A stretch of DNA of 64,000 nt from Epinephelus fuscoguttatus (lineage: Eukaryota > Chordata > Actinopteri > Perciformes > Serranidae), in contig NC_064761.1 in assembly GCF_011397635.1 (NCBI RefSeq), positions 27,383,643 through 27,447,642 of the forward strand, given 5' to 3'. How positions within the stretch are numbered: the first letter of the stretch is position 1; each line of letters opens with the position of its first letter. Below the pieces are notes generated by a model. It was not told the origin of the DNA. It searched no databases and was given only the letters and a program-made list of their open reading frames with translations. A program made the translations under genes and the position numbers. This document shows positions 9,401 to 63,234 of the stretch, one piece after another.

Positions 9401-11935
9401 CAAGCATGTCTATGTGTTTGTGTATGTTTGGTTATGAGAGAGTGTTTGCTGATTAGGTCTTACTCATAGTTACTTAAGTGATTTCTCCTCTGGTTGTTCA
9501 ATGTGTTTATAGCCTGGGATGTCAGCAGACAGTAAGCTGATGAAGCGCTCCTTCTCCACCATCGGAGACCAGTGTGTGAACGGCCTCTGGCAGGAGCAAC
9601 ACTCTCTGGAGAGAGTCAGTCCTGACGATACATACAGGCCTCGCCAGAGGAGCTACAGAGGTCACTGTACACACATCGCAACACTTCTTATAGTCAGATA
9701 CATATTCATGGCGATGTTTAGAAGTCAGAGAAGTACAATAGAAGCAAAATACATTGACAGTATCTGCTTCGAGCTATTGCGAATAAATTTAGCTGCTTCA
9801 GAATCACAGTTGACTTTAATATCAGGATTAACACATTTTAGCTGCAGTGACCTTAAGGACTGGGTGAAAAGTCCTCATTGCAAACTGAATATTGAGGTTT
9901 ATTTATACTGATTGAACAACCAGTATGAAAAAGTATTATTAAGGGAAATTAGATTTTTCCTGCCGCCTGAAGTGCAAATTTTGAATGGATGTGGACAGTT
10001 GGTTATGCAAACTGAAATCATTTAATGACACAGAGATGGATCAGTGATGTTAAGTTTTTGATGTGTTCAAGAGGGGCATTGAGATGGACTAATAGTGAAC
10101 CAATGTACTAGTCTGTTGAATTAAAACTATAATTAAAAATAGACTGAATGCAATATATTTTAACCTATGTGTTAAATTCATTCATTCATTCATCTTCTAA
10201 CCGCTTCATCCTCTTGAGGGTCACGGGGGGGCTGGAGCCTATCCCAGCTACATCGGGCGAGAGGCAGGGTACACCCTGGACAGGTTGCCAGACTATCGCA
10301 GGGCTTGTGTTAAATTGATAATGCCAAAATAAGTTTCAATTTCCCTAAATTACATCATCACACCTGCAATTTATAGAGTAAGAAAAATACTCATTGAGCC
10401 TTTAAACTGGATAATTTGGGTGTTGTATGATATGTTTTACTGTTGGACACCCGAGGTGGTTTTATTCCCTTTAAACGTTTTTGGACTAACAGAAATCTCT
10501 CCGCCTCTTAGGTCCCAGAATCAACCACAGAGAAGCAAGCAGTCATGAGAGAGGGCGATCTAAGGAACGACGCCACCTACTGTCTCCGGACGTGTCCCGC
10601 TGCAACTCTGAGGAGCGCAGCCGCGACCCATCCTGTGAAAGGAGCAAGTCCCGTTCACCTAGCGAAGGACGCACACACCAGGTAGGATGAAAACAGGGAC
10701 TGTTTTGTACCTGTGATCGGAAATGAACCCAGTAAACCACCTGGAAAAGAAAACCAACAGTAGGTCCCAATCAGATGGAGTACAGTTTGTAGGTTGCTGT
10801 GTCTTTTTTTTTGTTGTTGCTAGGCAACCACCTAATCACCTTTCCTTAGCTTAACCCCTTTTTTGTTGTGAAGTAAACTCACTGATCTATAGATTAAAGT
10901 CTGCATAAAAAATGGGCAGGCGAAGGGCACTTGGGGACTGGACACAGGGAAACAGAGATCTGTTTGGGTACATGAGACCCTCTGATCACAGAGAGCCCCA
11001 CCAGCTGGTCCAGGAGCTTCGCCTGATTGATGATCAGTTCGAGGCTTATTGTAGGATGAATCGGGGACAGTTTGACAATCTGCTGTCAGTTGTCAGCCCT
11101 GTTTACGGTTGGTAAAACATTACAAAGTAGTTGAGGTTACAGTTTGTTCAGGTATGTCTAGCAGCCTACTGCTATGAGGAAGGTGAGCTAACATTAGCTT
11201 AACACAAGGCCTGCCTCTGAGTTGAAGTTCTTTTTTGATATGCAAAGCTCAGGGTGCTCCTGCAAAGACGCAAGGCACTCAGTGACTCAAGCAGGGAGCA
11301 ATACGCTTCACTGTAGGAGGCTGTAGCTGAAAGAGTTTACAATGGTACTTTCCTCACTATGGTGCTTGTGTTGTTTGCAGGTGAACACATCAGGCAGCCC
11401 CGTCCACTCAGCCTCAGACTCCGGTACTCCTCGTAATCGCCGCCAGCTGCCACAGACACCCTCTCGCCCGCGGCCATACATCTCCTACTCCCCTCTAGTC
11501 TGCCAAGCCCAAAACTCTCCTACACCAGCAGCCTCCTCTGAGGGACAGACCCATCCTCAGGACGGAGGTGGTGGCTCCACGGAGACCTCATGGAGGGCTG
11601 ACAAGGAGGGCGCCCCCCTAACTGAAGGTCAGGAGTCATCCAGAGGTCAGGTTTCAGGACCGAGTAACCCATCTCCTCATCGCTACATCTCAGAGCCCTA
11701 CCTCCCATTCCATGAGGACATCAGCAGTGGAGAGGCAGGCGACGGGCAGGAGACCCTAACTTTTGAGACTGCCATGGCAACCAGCCTGGGACGGGCCAAC
11801 GCCATAAGCTCCGCCCCTCAGCTCAGACACTCCTGGCAGGTTCCTAATGGGCATTTCCGGAAGCACTTGGGCCAAGCGAGTCCGGCTGGAGCCAGCGAGC
11901 TGCTAAGTGATACAGATGAGGATGACCGCTGCTAA
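1..11935 (+). CDS. cacna1e: Voltage-gated calcium channel alpha-1E (Cav2.3, R-type), C-terminal part
   Basis: Pore-forming subunit of the R-type neuronal and endocrine calcium channel; only the cytoplasmic C-tail lies in the window. Joined exons: 824-920 (or the alternative 1-70), 4922-5027, 5129-5236, 7050-7150, 7555-7661, 7839-8013, 9161-9289, 9513-9660, 10512-10681, 11381-11935. All junctions keep frame. The tail runs from the EF-hand region ([17 protein letters not shown]) through the pre-IQ and IQ calmodulin-binding segment ([13 protein letters not shown]), an Arg/Ser-rich region ([14 protein letters not shown]) and the conserved end ([34 protein letters not shown], ending DEDDRC). These C-terminal blocks match Cav2.3 rather than Cav2.1 or Cav2.2, which end in DxWC. 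The gene starts upstream of the window, so transmembrane domains I-IV are not seen. Identification is by remembered family motifs and is strong. Confidence 0.93.
824..920 (+). CDS. cacna1e: cacna1e EF-hand exon, e37b-like
   Basis: This 97-bp exon follows the acceptor cgcccccag and precedes the donor gtagac. It encodes [20 protein letters not shown] and then [12 protein letters not shown], the post-S6 EF-hand region of Cav2 channels. The 97-bp size fits this exon in Cav2 genes. It enters with one base completing a codon and leaves in phase 0. Confidence 0.92.
1640..2440. repeat. Dispersed repeat, same family as 32795-33215, inserted within the 1577-3150 element
   Basis: Shared blocks include tcatggaaaacctggaaaa, taacataacagcagattta-type sequence, taccatcat..tact and the end ccttgaaaagtc. 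In this copy the middle (1927-2330) is occupied by another repeat. Confidence 0.65.
1927..2330. repeat. Dispersed repeat, same family as 38071-38510
   Basis: Both copies share aaactagaga-ggactcacaaag, a caggtcagtacaagg-type block, caaaaagggtggt, ggaggggaagac-ggacttaaata, and cacaaaggagg-aaacttgac. It has no coding capacity. Confidence 0.7.
2718..3002 (+). pseudogene. Transposon-derived Myb/SANT-like domain ORF
   Basis: A 94-codon reading frame resembling a tri-helix DNA-binding domain: W-x(n)-LLL at the start, a [15 protein letters not shown] helix and a PYFE..ILG end. It is inside a repeat, lacks the rest of a transposon protein, and is most likely a relic. The family assignment is from motif spacing only. 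Confidence 0.5.
3151..4921 (+). other. cacna1e intron, remaining part
   Basis: AT-rich intronic sequence with only the GT tract noted. I see no further exon, RNA gene or recognisable repeat here. Confidence 0.6.
3382..3417. repeat. (GT)n microsatellite
   Basis: Uninterrupted GT dinucleotides in a cacna1e intron. Confidence 0.95.
4922..5027 (+). CDS. cacna1e: cacna1e exon, post-EF-hand / pre-IQ
   Basis: A 106-bp exon after the acceptor gccatcag and before the donor gtcaga. It encodes [20 protein letters not shown] and [15 protein letters not shown], a very conserved Cav2 block. It leaves one base of a Gly codon for the next exon. Confidence 0.95.
5129..5236 (+). CDS. cacna1e: cacna1e exon, pre-IQ segment
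   Basis: A 108-bp exon between the acceptor atctctag and donor gtaacg. It encodes [20 protein letters not shown] and [16 protein letters not shown], the pre-IQ helix region. Confidence 0.95.
5291..5817. mobile_element. Foldback MITE (family A) with long inverted termini
   Basis: The left arm tatgaggtacttatccatag is mirrored by the right arm ctataaataagtacttcata. Further inward, catggaagctaagctatgta mirrors tacattgcttagcttccatg. Related fragments lie at 24620-25695, 34815-35155 and 54395-54660. It is non-coding and lies in the intron between 5236 and 7050. Confidence 0.75.
5830..6705 (+). mobile_element. hAT transposon remnant
   Basis: The right end reads attttggtgcatccctag after a ttcggtattcggtactcgg run, a typical hAT 3' terminus. 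Near the left, 5881-5928 could encode [16 protein letters not shown], which resembles the start of a BED-finger hAT protein but stops at once. The left terminus is not visible. Confidence 0.55.
6703..6972. repeat. MITE ending in cttatttctaagagcgtat
   Basis: It shares the end gaaccttatttctaagagtg with the element at 43012-44265 and has repeated agaaccttt-type blocks. It directly abuts the hAT remnant. Confidence 0.55.
7050..7150 (+). CDS. cacna1e: cacna1e exon carrying the IQ calmodulin-binding motif
   Basis: A 101-bp exon after ccttttcag, with donor gtactc. It encodes [20 protein letters not shown] followed by [14 protein letters not shown]. The IM-DYY-K core is the Cav2 IQ-like helix that binds Ca2+/calmodulin for feedback regulation. 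Confidence 0.95.
7555..7661 (+). CDS. cacna1e: cacna1e exon after the IQ motif
   Basis: A 107-bp exon after ctcgccatag. It encodes [20 protein letters not shown] followed by [15 protein letters not shown]. The donor is placed at gtaaat (7662) because the two leftover bases CT plus the C of the next exon give Leu and hold the frame. The first half is nearly the same as known Cav2.3; the last dozen residues diverge. Confidence 0.88.
7839..8013 (+). CDS. cacna1e: cacna1e exon with a poly-Glu tract and His cluster
   Basis: A 175-bp exon after gggctccttcag, with donor gtaacc. It encodes [17 protein letters not shown], where SPISPQEMF matches the conserved SPLSPQEIF of Cav2.3. An unusual acidic run follows ([17 protein letters not shown]), then a His-rich [17 protein letters not shown]. 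The GAG repeat at 7918-7945 looks like expanded microsatellite coding DNA. The downstream end is less certain than the start. Confidence 0.8.
7918..7945 (+). repeat. cacna1e: (GAG)n trinucleotide tract inside coding sequence
   Basis: Repeated GAG codons in the exon 7839-8013 encode the poly-Glu run, so length changes would alter the protein. Confidence 0.9.
8615..8880 (-). mobile_element. LINE 3' tail (L2/Rex-like)
   Basis: On the minus strand it ends gtgctatacaaataaagctg followed by a short tandem tail, the usual 3' UTR of fish L2/Rex-type LINEs. It has a gctctgtaaagcactttaaa block. No ORF is kept. Confidence 0.6.
9161..9289 (+). CDS. cacna1e: cacna1e 129-bp cassette-type exon (exon-45-like)
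   Basis: The exon is 129 bp, phase 0 at both ends, after atttgtgtag and before gtaata. It encodes 43 residues including [20 protein letters not shown] and ending [13 protein letters not shown], which matches [13 protein letters not shown] of Cav2 tails. The size and phase fit the 43-residue cassette known as exon 45 in mammalian CACNA1E, so skipping would preserve frame. Alternative use here is inferred. Confidence 0.9.
9513..9660 (+). CDS. cacna1e: cacna1e C-tail exon
   Basis: A 148-bp exon after gtgtttatag, with donor gtcact. It encodes [19 protein letters not shown] and [19 protein letters not shown], matching the MRRSFSTI..ENTYKSRRRSY block of Cav2.3. Confidence 0.92.
10183..10310. repeat. 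Dispersed fish repeat, inverted relative to 62395-62690
   Basis: It contains ggctggagcctatcccagct and a ccctggacaggttgccag block. The complementary version (taggctccagcccactgc, cctgtccagggt) occurs at 62570-62640. Confidence 0.65.
10512..10681 (+). CDS. cacna1e: cacna1e Arg/Ser-rich C-tail exon
   Basis: A 170-bp exon after cgcctcttag, with donor gtagga. It encodes [20 protein letters not shown] and [19 protein letters not shown], close to the [19 protein letters not shown] block of CACNA1E. Confidence 0.93.
10812..11340 (+). mobile_element. Harbinger-like transposase N-terminal remnant, copy 1
   Basis: 10912-11115 encodes [40 protein letters not shown] and [14 protein letters not shown]. 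This spacing of LVQEL..F..YCRMNxxQFDNLL is that of PIF/Harbinger transposase N-termini. The rest of the transposase is missing. A second copy lies at 22370-22980. It sits in the last cacna1e intron. Confidence 0.6.
11381..11935 (+). CDS. cacna1e: cacna1e last coding exon with stop
   Basis: A 555-bp coding part after gtgttgtttgcag, ending in TAA. It encodes a Pro/Ser-rich stretch ([20 protein letters not shown]), then [49 protein letters not shown] and the terminus [12 protein letters not shown]. The acidic end with a C-terminal Cys parallels DTEEDDKC of mammalian Cav2.3. The last intron (10682-11380) holds a Harbinger-like remnant. Confidence 0.95.
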   Translation: MNTSGSPVHSASDSGTPRNRRQLPQTPSRPRPYISYSPLVCQAQNSPTPAASSEGQTHPQDGGGGSTETSWRADKEGAPLTEGQESSRGQVSGPSNPSPHRYISEPYLPFHEDISSGEAGDGQETLTFETAMATSLGRANAISSAPQLRHSWQVPNGHFRKHLGQASPAGASELLSDTDEDDRC

Positions 11936-12119
11936 AAACCAGAGATGAAGAGGACGCACAGAGCAACTGGGCACCTCGGAGAAGCTCCATGTGGCACTAC
12001 AAGGCTTTAGCTCCTCTGTGGCTCTGAGAACTTGTACTCTCAGTACCAGTAGCATAACAGACAGGATTGAACTCCACTGCTGTTTGTCTGGATACTTGGG
12101 TGTCTGTCCGAGACGTGCT

Positions 12120-12225
12120 TTTGTGTGTATGTTGTAGCTGGAGGGATGCTGTGTGTTTGTGTGTGCGTGTGTGTGTCTGTGTATGTGTGGAAACAGGTGT
12201 GTGTTTATGTGTGTGTGTGTGCTCT
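12120..12225. repeat. GT-rich low-complexity stretch
   Basis: Interrupted GT dinucleotides in the presumed cacna1e 3' UTR. Confidence 0.85.
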
Positions 12226-14086
12226 CAATAGAGAAAAGTTGCCAAATCAAGAGAACAGCAGAAACTCACTATACTATACGTAGATCACTGCAGGCAAACC
12301 CAAGCATTGCCAAGGCTTCCCACACAAGTTAATGTATTGATTGTTATTTGAACAAAATACAGTGAGACGTTGATCTAAGGCGTCCGGACCTCTGTTTGAA
12401 TCCACAAAAACCGATCTAAGTGCGTTTGTGTAGGTGAACATAGAGGTAGCATGTACAAATGTAATACGATGAATGTATTATAGCTTTTGGTTCTTATGTT
12501 CAGGTCATTTGAGAGGGTTGCTGTTCATCTTGACTGTGCATAGTTGTAAGAGTAGCAATGAAACAGAGGCTGATTCAGTCAGGTTTTGCCAGTTTGTAAC
12601 TGGCAACCAGCCACTTCACACAGTTCCTGTTTACAACAAGAGTATCCACATGGTTCATGGGCATTATATAGTCATTTATCAATAGGTAGTCAATACAGGT
12701 AATCATGTTCCAGACCTTTAAGTGAGCAGAACTTGTAGTAATGGTTATTTTTCTGTCCTTATGTGAAAGCAATGACAGTGTACCTTCAGCTGGAGCAGCC
12801 CCGTGCAGGTTTTGTTGACTCTGTGGTGTGAAAATGTTGCTCAAGATGACAGATTACAGAGTAAGAGATGTTTTGTCTCAGGATACTGGAACACTGAATT
12901 TGTAATATATTACATTCTGAAATCTCTTGGATCCAAAATGAAGACGTGTGAGGATCCAAAGTGTCTCCTACAGGCCAGTCAGCATGATATCAACATGACG
13001 ACATCATTGTGAGGACGAGACAGAGGAGATTTCACACAGGCCCAGTTGTCTGCATCTACTGTCCATGGACTGTAACAGCTTTGGCCTGAGGTACAACCAT
13101 CTGTCGGACAGACAGCCTGCGTGGAGGCAAATGGATGCTCGTTTTTAATGTCTCTGTGCTGGATAACCGCTGTCAATGTTGAGTCAGAGAGGTGACTAAA
13201 GCCATTTTCTCTTGGCTCATAGAGCCAGGGACGTGTCTTCTTCAGGATGTGTTGCCTTCTTTCATGTGACGATGCGAAACTAACATTCTTTCTACATGTG
13301 ATGCAACATGGATGCTTTTACAAAAGAGGAATCAAAGGCACAGTATGGTTTGTCTGTGTGTTAGTTGCCACTTTGTTTATGTTACATTTGGTTTGGTCAG
13401 TAGAAACAAGCATTACGGTATTTCCCGTGCTCCAGAGTTATAGTATTTTCCACATGCATGATCATGGTGAGACGTGTAAGAGAGACGTGTCTTAGAGCTG
13501 CCTGATTGTTCTTATTTTAATGTGTTCATGATATTCAATAGGATTTTAACCACTTTACCAACAGAGTTATGATGAACAGCAGGCAGAGAAATGTTTTTTT
13601 CAGTCGCAGCATCCACTGTCCATATCTTTGAACATTCCAACTATTTGTTGTTTCCCCTAAATAAGATGTATATTTATATCATGTGCTGTTGTGTTAATGT
13701 AATATGTTGAGTTTGACATGTTTCTGAAATGTGAACACAGGACTTATCTGGTCTGAGGATCCAAATGCCAGAAGAGGCCCAGCTGGAGTCCCAGACAGAA
13801 AGTCCTGAACTGAAAAAGTTGTATTTTAGCAGAGCAACCTCCTCTGAAGTGTGTCGACTACAAGGCTGGATTCATACAGTACACAGGTTAGGTTAAGGCT
13901 TCAGCCTGTAGTTTATAGGACCGTGCTTAACATGTACAGTACAGCCTAGGACTTAACATTGATGTCCATCTCTGTACAGAACAACCTAATCTGTGCCTGG
14001 GGAAGCTCGCACAAAGACTTCCCTATCAAGCCTGGATTTCATAGATAGAGAAGCTTTCTGATAAATATGTAGTATAAACTGTACAA

Positions 14087-14092
14087 AATAAA
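14087..14092 (+). promoter_or_regulatory. cacna1e: AATAAA polyadenylation signal, probable for cacna1e
   Basis: The canonical hexamer lies in gtacaaaataaattcatg, followed by a T-rich stretch, at the point where repeat-free UTR-like sequence gives way to a transposon remnant. Confidence 0.5.
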
Positions 14093-14270
14093 TTCATGTT
14101 TAATTTATTGCACCGTTTATATTTCATTTGAATCATGATGCCTGTCTATGACTTTAACAAAAGAAGTGTTTACATATCTGTTCAAAGGACCATTAAAGAG
14201 AGATCACTTGTCTTTTCTGTACTGGCTGATATTACTACCTTTCAGATACTTCAGAATTTAACTATGTATA

Positions 14271-15044
14271 TACACCGATCGGCCAAAACATTAAAACCAC
14301 TGACAGATGACGTGAATAATAATGACTATCTCGTTACAATGCAATGTTCTGCTGGGAAATCTTTGGTCCTGGCATTTTTGTGGATGCTACTTGAAGCACT
14401 TCACTCATCCAAACACCGCTGTGGACCAAGCCCCCCCCACCATGCCACACCACAACAAATGCTCAGAAATGGCCTGAGGAACATGACAAAGAGTGCAAGG
14501 CATCGATCTGGCCTCCAGATTCCCCAGATTCCAATCTGATCGAGCATCCGTGGGACGTGCCAGTACCCCACCTCACAACAGACAGTTCTCAAAGGATCCA
14601 CTGCCAACGCCCTAGTGCCACACTCCAGAGCACACCCCCAGATGTCCTGTGTCCATGCCTTGACAGGTCAGAGCCAAGTCCAGTCCAAGGAGCACCCACC
14701 ATGGATCGGGGTTATCTCTAGTGTACCGGCACATCCCACAAATGTTCGATTACTTTGTGATCTGGGGTATTTGGAAGCAAATTCCAACACCTTAAGCTCT
14801 TTGTGCCATTCCTGGGGTCATTCCTGAGCAGTTTTCGTGGTGTGGCTACTACCATCGACAAGTGCCGTTGCCATGAGGGGGTTTGTTTTGTCTGCAATGG
14901 TGTTTGGTGGGTGGAGTGTGTCAAGTAGCATCCACATGAATGCCAGGTTCAAAGGTCTCCCAGCAGAACATTGCACTGTAACAAGATGATCAATGTTATT
15001 CACTTCACCCACCAATGGTTTTAATGTTTTGGCTGATAGGTGTA
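14271..15044. mobile_element. Tc1/mariner-like remnant in foldback form
   Basis: The ends tacaccgatcggccaaaaca and ttttggctgataggtgtata are inverted repeats. The left half on + encodes WPPDSPDSNLIEHPWDVP. The right half on - encodes LPNTPDHKVIEHLWDVP. Both are the DxNPIEHLW catalytic-site region of Tc1-like transposases, so two partial copies lie head to head. Confidence 0.75.
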
Positions 15045-15231
15045 TATATCTTACACTCTGAGACCACCAGGTACCATGTTACTACTGTATACTTAAGTGT
15101 TTGAACAGAAAATCCCGCACACTGCTCTTGCGCAGCCTCATGATTTATTAGTAACACTAACGTCTCGTTCAACACTCTTGACCAAGGTCCATGAGGGCCA
15201 AAACATTAGTGTTGTCTTACACACTGGACCT

Positions 15232-15500
15232 TTTAAAGGTCCAATCTTTAGGATTTAGGGGCATCTATTGGCAGAGATGGTATATCATGTTCATTGCTAT
15301 GTTTTCATTAGTTCGCAGTTTGCAGTGTTTTCTACAGTGGCCCAAAATTGACAAACAAAACACTGGCTCAAGATAGGGCCATTCACATTTTTGCAATGTC
15401 TACTGTAGTCCTCCTTCATGTTTGGCAGTGTTTTTTGCAGCTTCAGTTCTACAACATCACCACTAGATGCCACTAAATTCCCAACATTAGACCTTTAAAG
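15232..15500. repeat. MITE with inverted ends
   Basis: The left end taaaggtccaatctttagga and right end cattagacctttaaa are inverted. The inner pair ggatttaggggcatctattg and agatgccactaaattcc is also inverted. Confidence 0.6.
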
Positions 15501-16077
15501 CAAATTTTGTTATCAGATGCATACACTAAGTGACATCCTCAAGGGTATAATGCCCTTTAGAAATTTGATACCGACACATTTGTACTGTCTGCAAACATAA
15601 TTCCAACTTTGTAGGCTTCAAAAAAATTCAAAAAGCAATGCTTGATGGTCTTTATCTCCAACAATTACAGTTACATCCAGTGCACTTTAGATAAAAGTGT
15701 CAAATTAATGTAATTTAATGTAGCTAAGATATAGTCCATGTTTGGATAAATAACACAGGCTGAGTCTGCATATGCACAGAATTTAATGGTACTGTGATAT
15801 TTCATGGTTCTCATTGAACCTACTGACTCCTCCAGGAACCTGTGTTTTTGCATTGGTGTGTGTATGTTCACATATTCCCAAAATACGCAGGTGCAAAGGT
15901 GTCAGTGCCCTGGAAACAGAGTGGAGACATAGGTGAGATATCTAGTTTGCTGTTGAGAGATCAAAACATGAGCTGAGGGTGTTTGTGAGAAGACAGAGAT
16001 GCCAGTTAGGCCCGGCCCTCTGGTCCATGTGTATCAGCAGCTGAGATGTTCTCCCAGCACCACTTCTCTCTCTGCAG
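15501..16077 (+). other. Region upstream of the collagen start; no clear promoter
   Basis: I see no repeat or exon. There is no convincing TATA box in the last 150 bp. The sequence cttctctctctgcag just before 16078 could be an acceptor, in which case the promoter lies further upstream or in this interval. Confidence 0.4.
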
Positions 16078-16089
16078 TCTGCTGAGGAC

Positions 16090-59771
<43,682 letters not shown>

Positions 59772-59779
59772 CCTATGAG

Positions 59780-59781
<2 letters not shown>

Positions 59782-59849
<68 letters not shown>
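59782..59849. repeat. (GT)n microsatellite
   Basis: Long GT dinucleotide tract starting about 11 bp after the collagen stop, in the presumed 3' UTR. Confidence 0.95.
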
Positions 59850-59858
<9 letters not shown>

Positions 59859-60178
59859 TGACTGTGTCTGTGCATGATGAATAATAATTGTAAATATCTC
59901 TTTATATAGAAAGCAGGGATATATGATGTTTTGTTTGGATTATTTGCTCAATGCTGTTTTGTTTTTCTTTGCTTTTTTGTTGTGTATTTATTGAATTGTC
60001 ATAAGCTGGACTAATAGATTTTATTATGTTAAGCATTATTTACATTGTTATTAAATGTTTATGTAGCACCTAAGTTTATTTCCTTAAATGAAACTGACTT
60101 GGATCTTTAAGTGCCTATATCATAACTGTATTTAGTGTCTCATCATCCTCACAGGGGGAGGATGTGCAGCACTATGGA

Positions 60179-60184
60179 AATAAA
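60179..60184 (+). promoter_or_regulatory. AATAAA polyadenylation signal, probable for the collagen gene
   Basis: The hexamer lies in tatggaaataaaatcat, about 410 bp after the collagen stop. Another hexamer lies near 61251, so a longer UTR is possible. Confidence 0.45.
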
Positions 60185-60209
60185 ATCATAACTTTGAACG
60201 TGTGGAATG

Positions 60210-61570
60210 AAATCGAGCCATCTGTTGCATTTTTACTGAGCCTGCCTGCACCTTACAGTACATGCTGAACTGAAGTATAATTTAGAATCTAGGTGATAAT
60301 GTAGATTTCTGTTTCTTCCTCTGTGATTATTAAGCTGTAACAAGATGTTTTATGTAACTACAGCATGTGTGGGATGAGATCTTACACCAGTTGATTTAAA
60401 GTTTACGACTGATGCTGCCCTCTTACAGTAGTAACACTATTACCCAGAATTTATGGTTAGTTAGTTAAATGTTTTTATGTCTTCTCCATTCCTTGTAAAT
60501 GGAGGATGAGTTCTGTTATGCACACAGTGAGAATTGTAAAGCATCTAAGACTGCTAGAGCACAATACAATTTATTCAAGCCCTCTCTGCTCTGCTGCAGA
60601 TAAGGGCCTGGTGCCACTCCAAGTTTAAGGGTGTCCAGAAGGCAAGATACTCCTTAGGTAACAGCTCCCGAAGTATTATATGACTGCCTGTTTCCAAATG
60701 CATGTGATGACCGTTAGACACGCCCCTGCCCCCCTCACACATTTACTCATGATCCATTCATCCTGCACAAGACAGACCAGAGTCAAATCTGTGGTTATAC
60801 ACGCCCTCAGTCGCAAAGGTTATCATTATTTCAAATAGCGTAGTTGTTCATGATTTTTATAAATGCATCCCTGTGTCTTTGCAGTTAACTGTATTTGACA
60901 CACTTGACTCATGAGACCAGTTCAGTTCATGTTTTATGAACCGTCGTGGCCCACTCAGACGGCATTCAGGGTCAGTTTAGAGCACATTTCAAATCAGTAA
61001 GCCTTTATTAGAATAACGTAACTCTTGCTGTAGTTATAATCTTGCTGTGTAAATAATCTGTGGTGTAAGGATTGGATATGAGATAGTCATGCACATGATT
61101 ATTTTTGAGATTGATGAATTTTGAGATGACAGATGTTCTCCTGTGTTTACACATTGCTCATTTTATTCACATTATCCCTTGTTTGTGACGCATATAAAGT
61201 TTGCAAAAGTTCATCACGTGAGGAAATATTGTATAATATACACCTCTGAAATAAATGCATGAACAAGGCTGAGGCCAGCAACTGCCACAAAGCCTCAGAC
61301 CCAAAGGGGGTAACTTGGTAAACTTTGGACTTTGCTATGGAGGTATGCTCTGGTAAAGTACAATATCGGTGGACATGGAAAGGTTGGTCCTGTCTAAAAC
61401 CTGGATCAAGATCAAATTTTGAGGTCTTAATTATTTCAGCTGGAGGTGTACCTACATGACGAAATTAGTTCTTAAATAGACTACAATCTTTTATTTCTGT
61501 TGATCAATAAGCATTTGTCCCCATGAAATAAACCATTAAAATAATAAAATAGTTAGTGTTTATTCATATG
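60210..61570. other. Intergenic sequence without recognisable features
   Basis: AT-rich unique-looking sequence. I see no exon, RNA gene or repeat family seen elsewhere in the window. Confidence 0.5.
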
Positions 61571-62145
61571 ACCACACAGAAAACTAGAAAAGCACTCAGA
61601 GAGTGCAGACCTCCGCCAAGTAGGTGATATTCCCTCCCCCTCTGCATCAGATTTTGCAGCCTGCATCACAATTAGGTTATTTGCATCACTATCATTATTA
61701 GGTTATATATACCTTCATCATGTGGCATCATTACAATACACTGTGGTGTATTTATTTCGTTTTTATTTTGTACCAACACAGAATATAATATGTTTTTTTG
61801 TATTTTTCACTTTCTTTTTTTCCAACACAGAACATTAATTTCAACTTCAGAATTACAACAATATTTAGCACGTAGAACTAGACGTGCTTTCCGGCCACCA
61901 GATGGCGCTATTTTCACCGTCTCATTAGAAATTGGAACTGCTGCTGAGGCTGTCAGACGATAGACTTTATTTATTATTTTATCCACTTTGCTTCAACCAA
62001 TCACCACCAAAATTTTATTATCTGTTCCTTGTCCCATTATCCACCTTTCATCAAAATCTGTTCATAACTTTTTGAGTTATTTTGCAGACAGACAAACAGA
62101 CCAACGCCGGCGAAAACATAACCTCCTTGGCGGAGGTAACTAGAG
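61571..62145 (+). mobile_element. CCTCCGCC-ended MITE, copy 2
   Basis: Starts actagaaaagcactcagaga and ends ccttggcggaggtaactag. Inverted relative to copy 1 (20683-21192), with shared gcgctattttcaccgtctca and tttcggccaccagatgg-type blocks. It has about 50 bp not in copy 1 (caatcaccac preceded by cagacgatagactttattta). Confidence 0.75.
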
Positions 62146-62394
62146 GCCATGACTTAGTCCAGCATACAGTGAGAATCCTGTACACACTGCAAGTGGGAGT
62201 AAATGCATCTGTTTTTCTATTTCATGTTGTGTATGTGGAGAGATTTGTGTTTTTTTATATCCATTAATCGTTACCAGCTATTGAGTTGTGACAAATAGTT
62301 ATGTCTAGACACTTTTAGCTTTTCAGTCAGTGTCTAGTTTAATTTGAGGTTTCGGTGGGACATTACCACCACCACCAAGAAAAAAAATGTTGTT

Positions 62395-62690
62395 CTATGA
62401 AAGGGTGGGGGTTTTCAAACCCCAGGGTGGGGGAGCCCTTGTCAGTCTGTGTCAGCGTGGGTCTTCTCTGGGTACTCCGGCTTCCTCCCACCGTCAAAGA
62501 CATGCAGGTTAATTGGGGACTCTAAAGTGGCCATGGGTGTGAATGTGAGTGTGAACGGTTGTCTGTCTCCTGCGACCTGTCCAGGGTTTACCTGGCCTCT
62601 TACCCAATGTCAGCTATAATAGGCTCCAGCCCACTGCAACCCTTAACAGGATAAGCAGTTACAGAAAATGACTGAATGAGTGTTCTAAGA
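62395..62690. repeat. Dispersed fish repeat
   Basis: Contains ggcttcctcccaccgtcaaa, gacatgcaggttaattgggg and aggctccagcccactgcaac, a repeat text seen throughout teleosts. A shorter inverted copy lies at 10183-10310. Confidence 0.65.
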
Positions 62691-63234
62691 AAGGCAAACA
62701 GGCACTACTGTCCAAAATAATTATTATTAAATGTAATCATAATCATAAATAAACTTAACAAACTGACATTATGATTGATGTCAGTTCTGCAGTTCTGCAT
62801 GTGGTTTGTCAAAGTGGTGTTGCCGTACCCAAAGAGAAGCCATTGCTCGACTTCTGTGGGTACGATCAGTGTCAAACACTGTACTTTCTCTCTGTCTCAT
62901 TACTTTTAAATGTATGAAAAAGCAGAAAACTAGAATGTAAATTGAGTGTTACATTCAGTAGGCAATGTCATTTTTAGCTGTAATAGCAAAGTTTAGCATG
63001 TCATAAAATATGTCCAAAAAAAAAGGTCATAAAAAAGTCATATAGTGTTTGCTCCTCCTGCGCGGCTTCAATCATACGCTGGCTCCCCAAAATGGCACTC
63101 AGTCATCAAAACTTTGGAATCCCTGAACTGAGATTGTGGATTTAAAATGCTCTAAAATGGCCAGTTTAGTTGTTAAGTTTTTAAAACACTTCTCCTGGGG
63201 CAAATACACCCCAGACCCATGGATGGATTACTGA

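Larger units (their letters stand above)
11936..14110 (+). other. cacna1e: cacna1e presumed 3' UTR
   Basis: Non-coding sequence after the stop, with no credible ORF or splice pattern. It includes a (GT)-rich stretch at about 12120-12225. The first good poly(A) signal after the stop appears at 14087, which suggests a 3' UTR of about 2.1 kb. Its extent is inferred. Confidence 0.5.
59772..60210 (+). other. Collagen gene presumed 3' UTR
   Basis: Non-coding sequence after the stop. It begins with a long (GT)n tract at about 59782-59849 and runs to the AATAAA hexamer at 60179. The extent is inferred. Confidence 0.45.
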
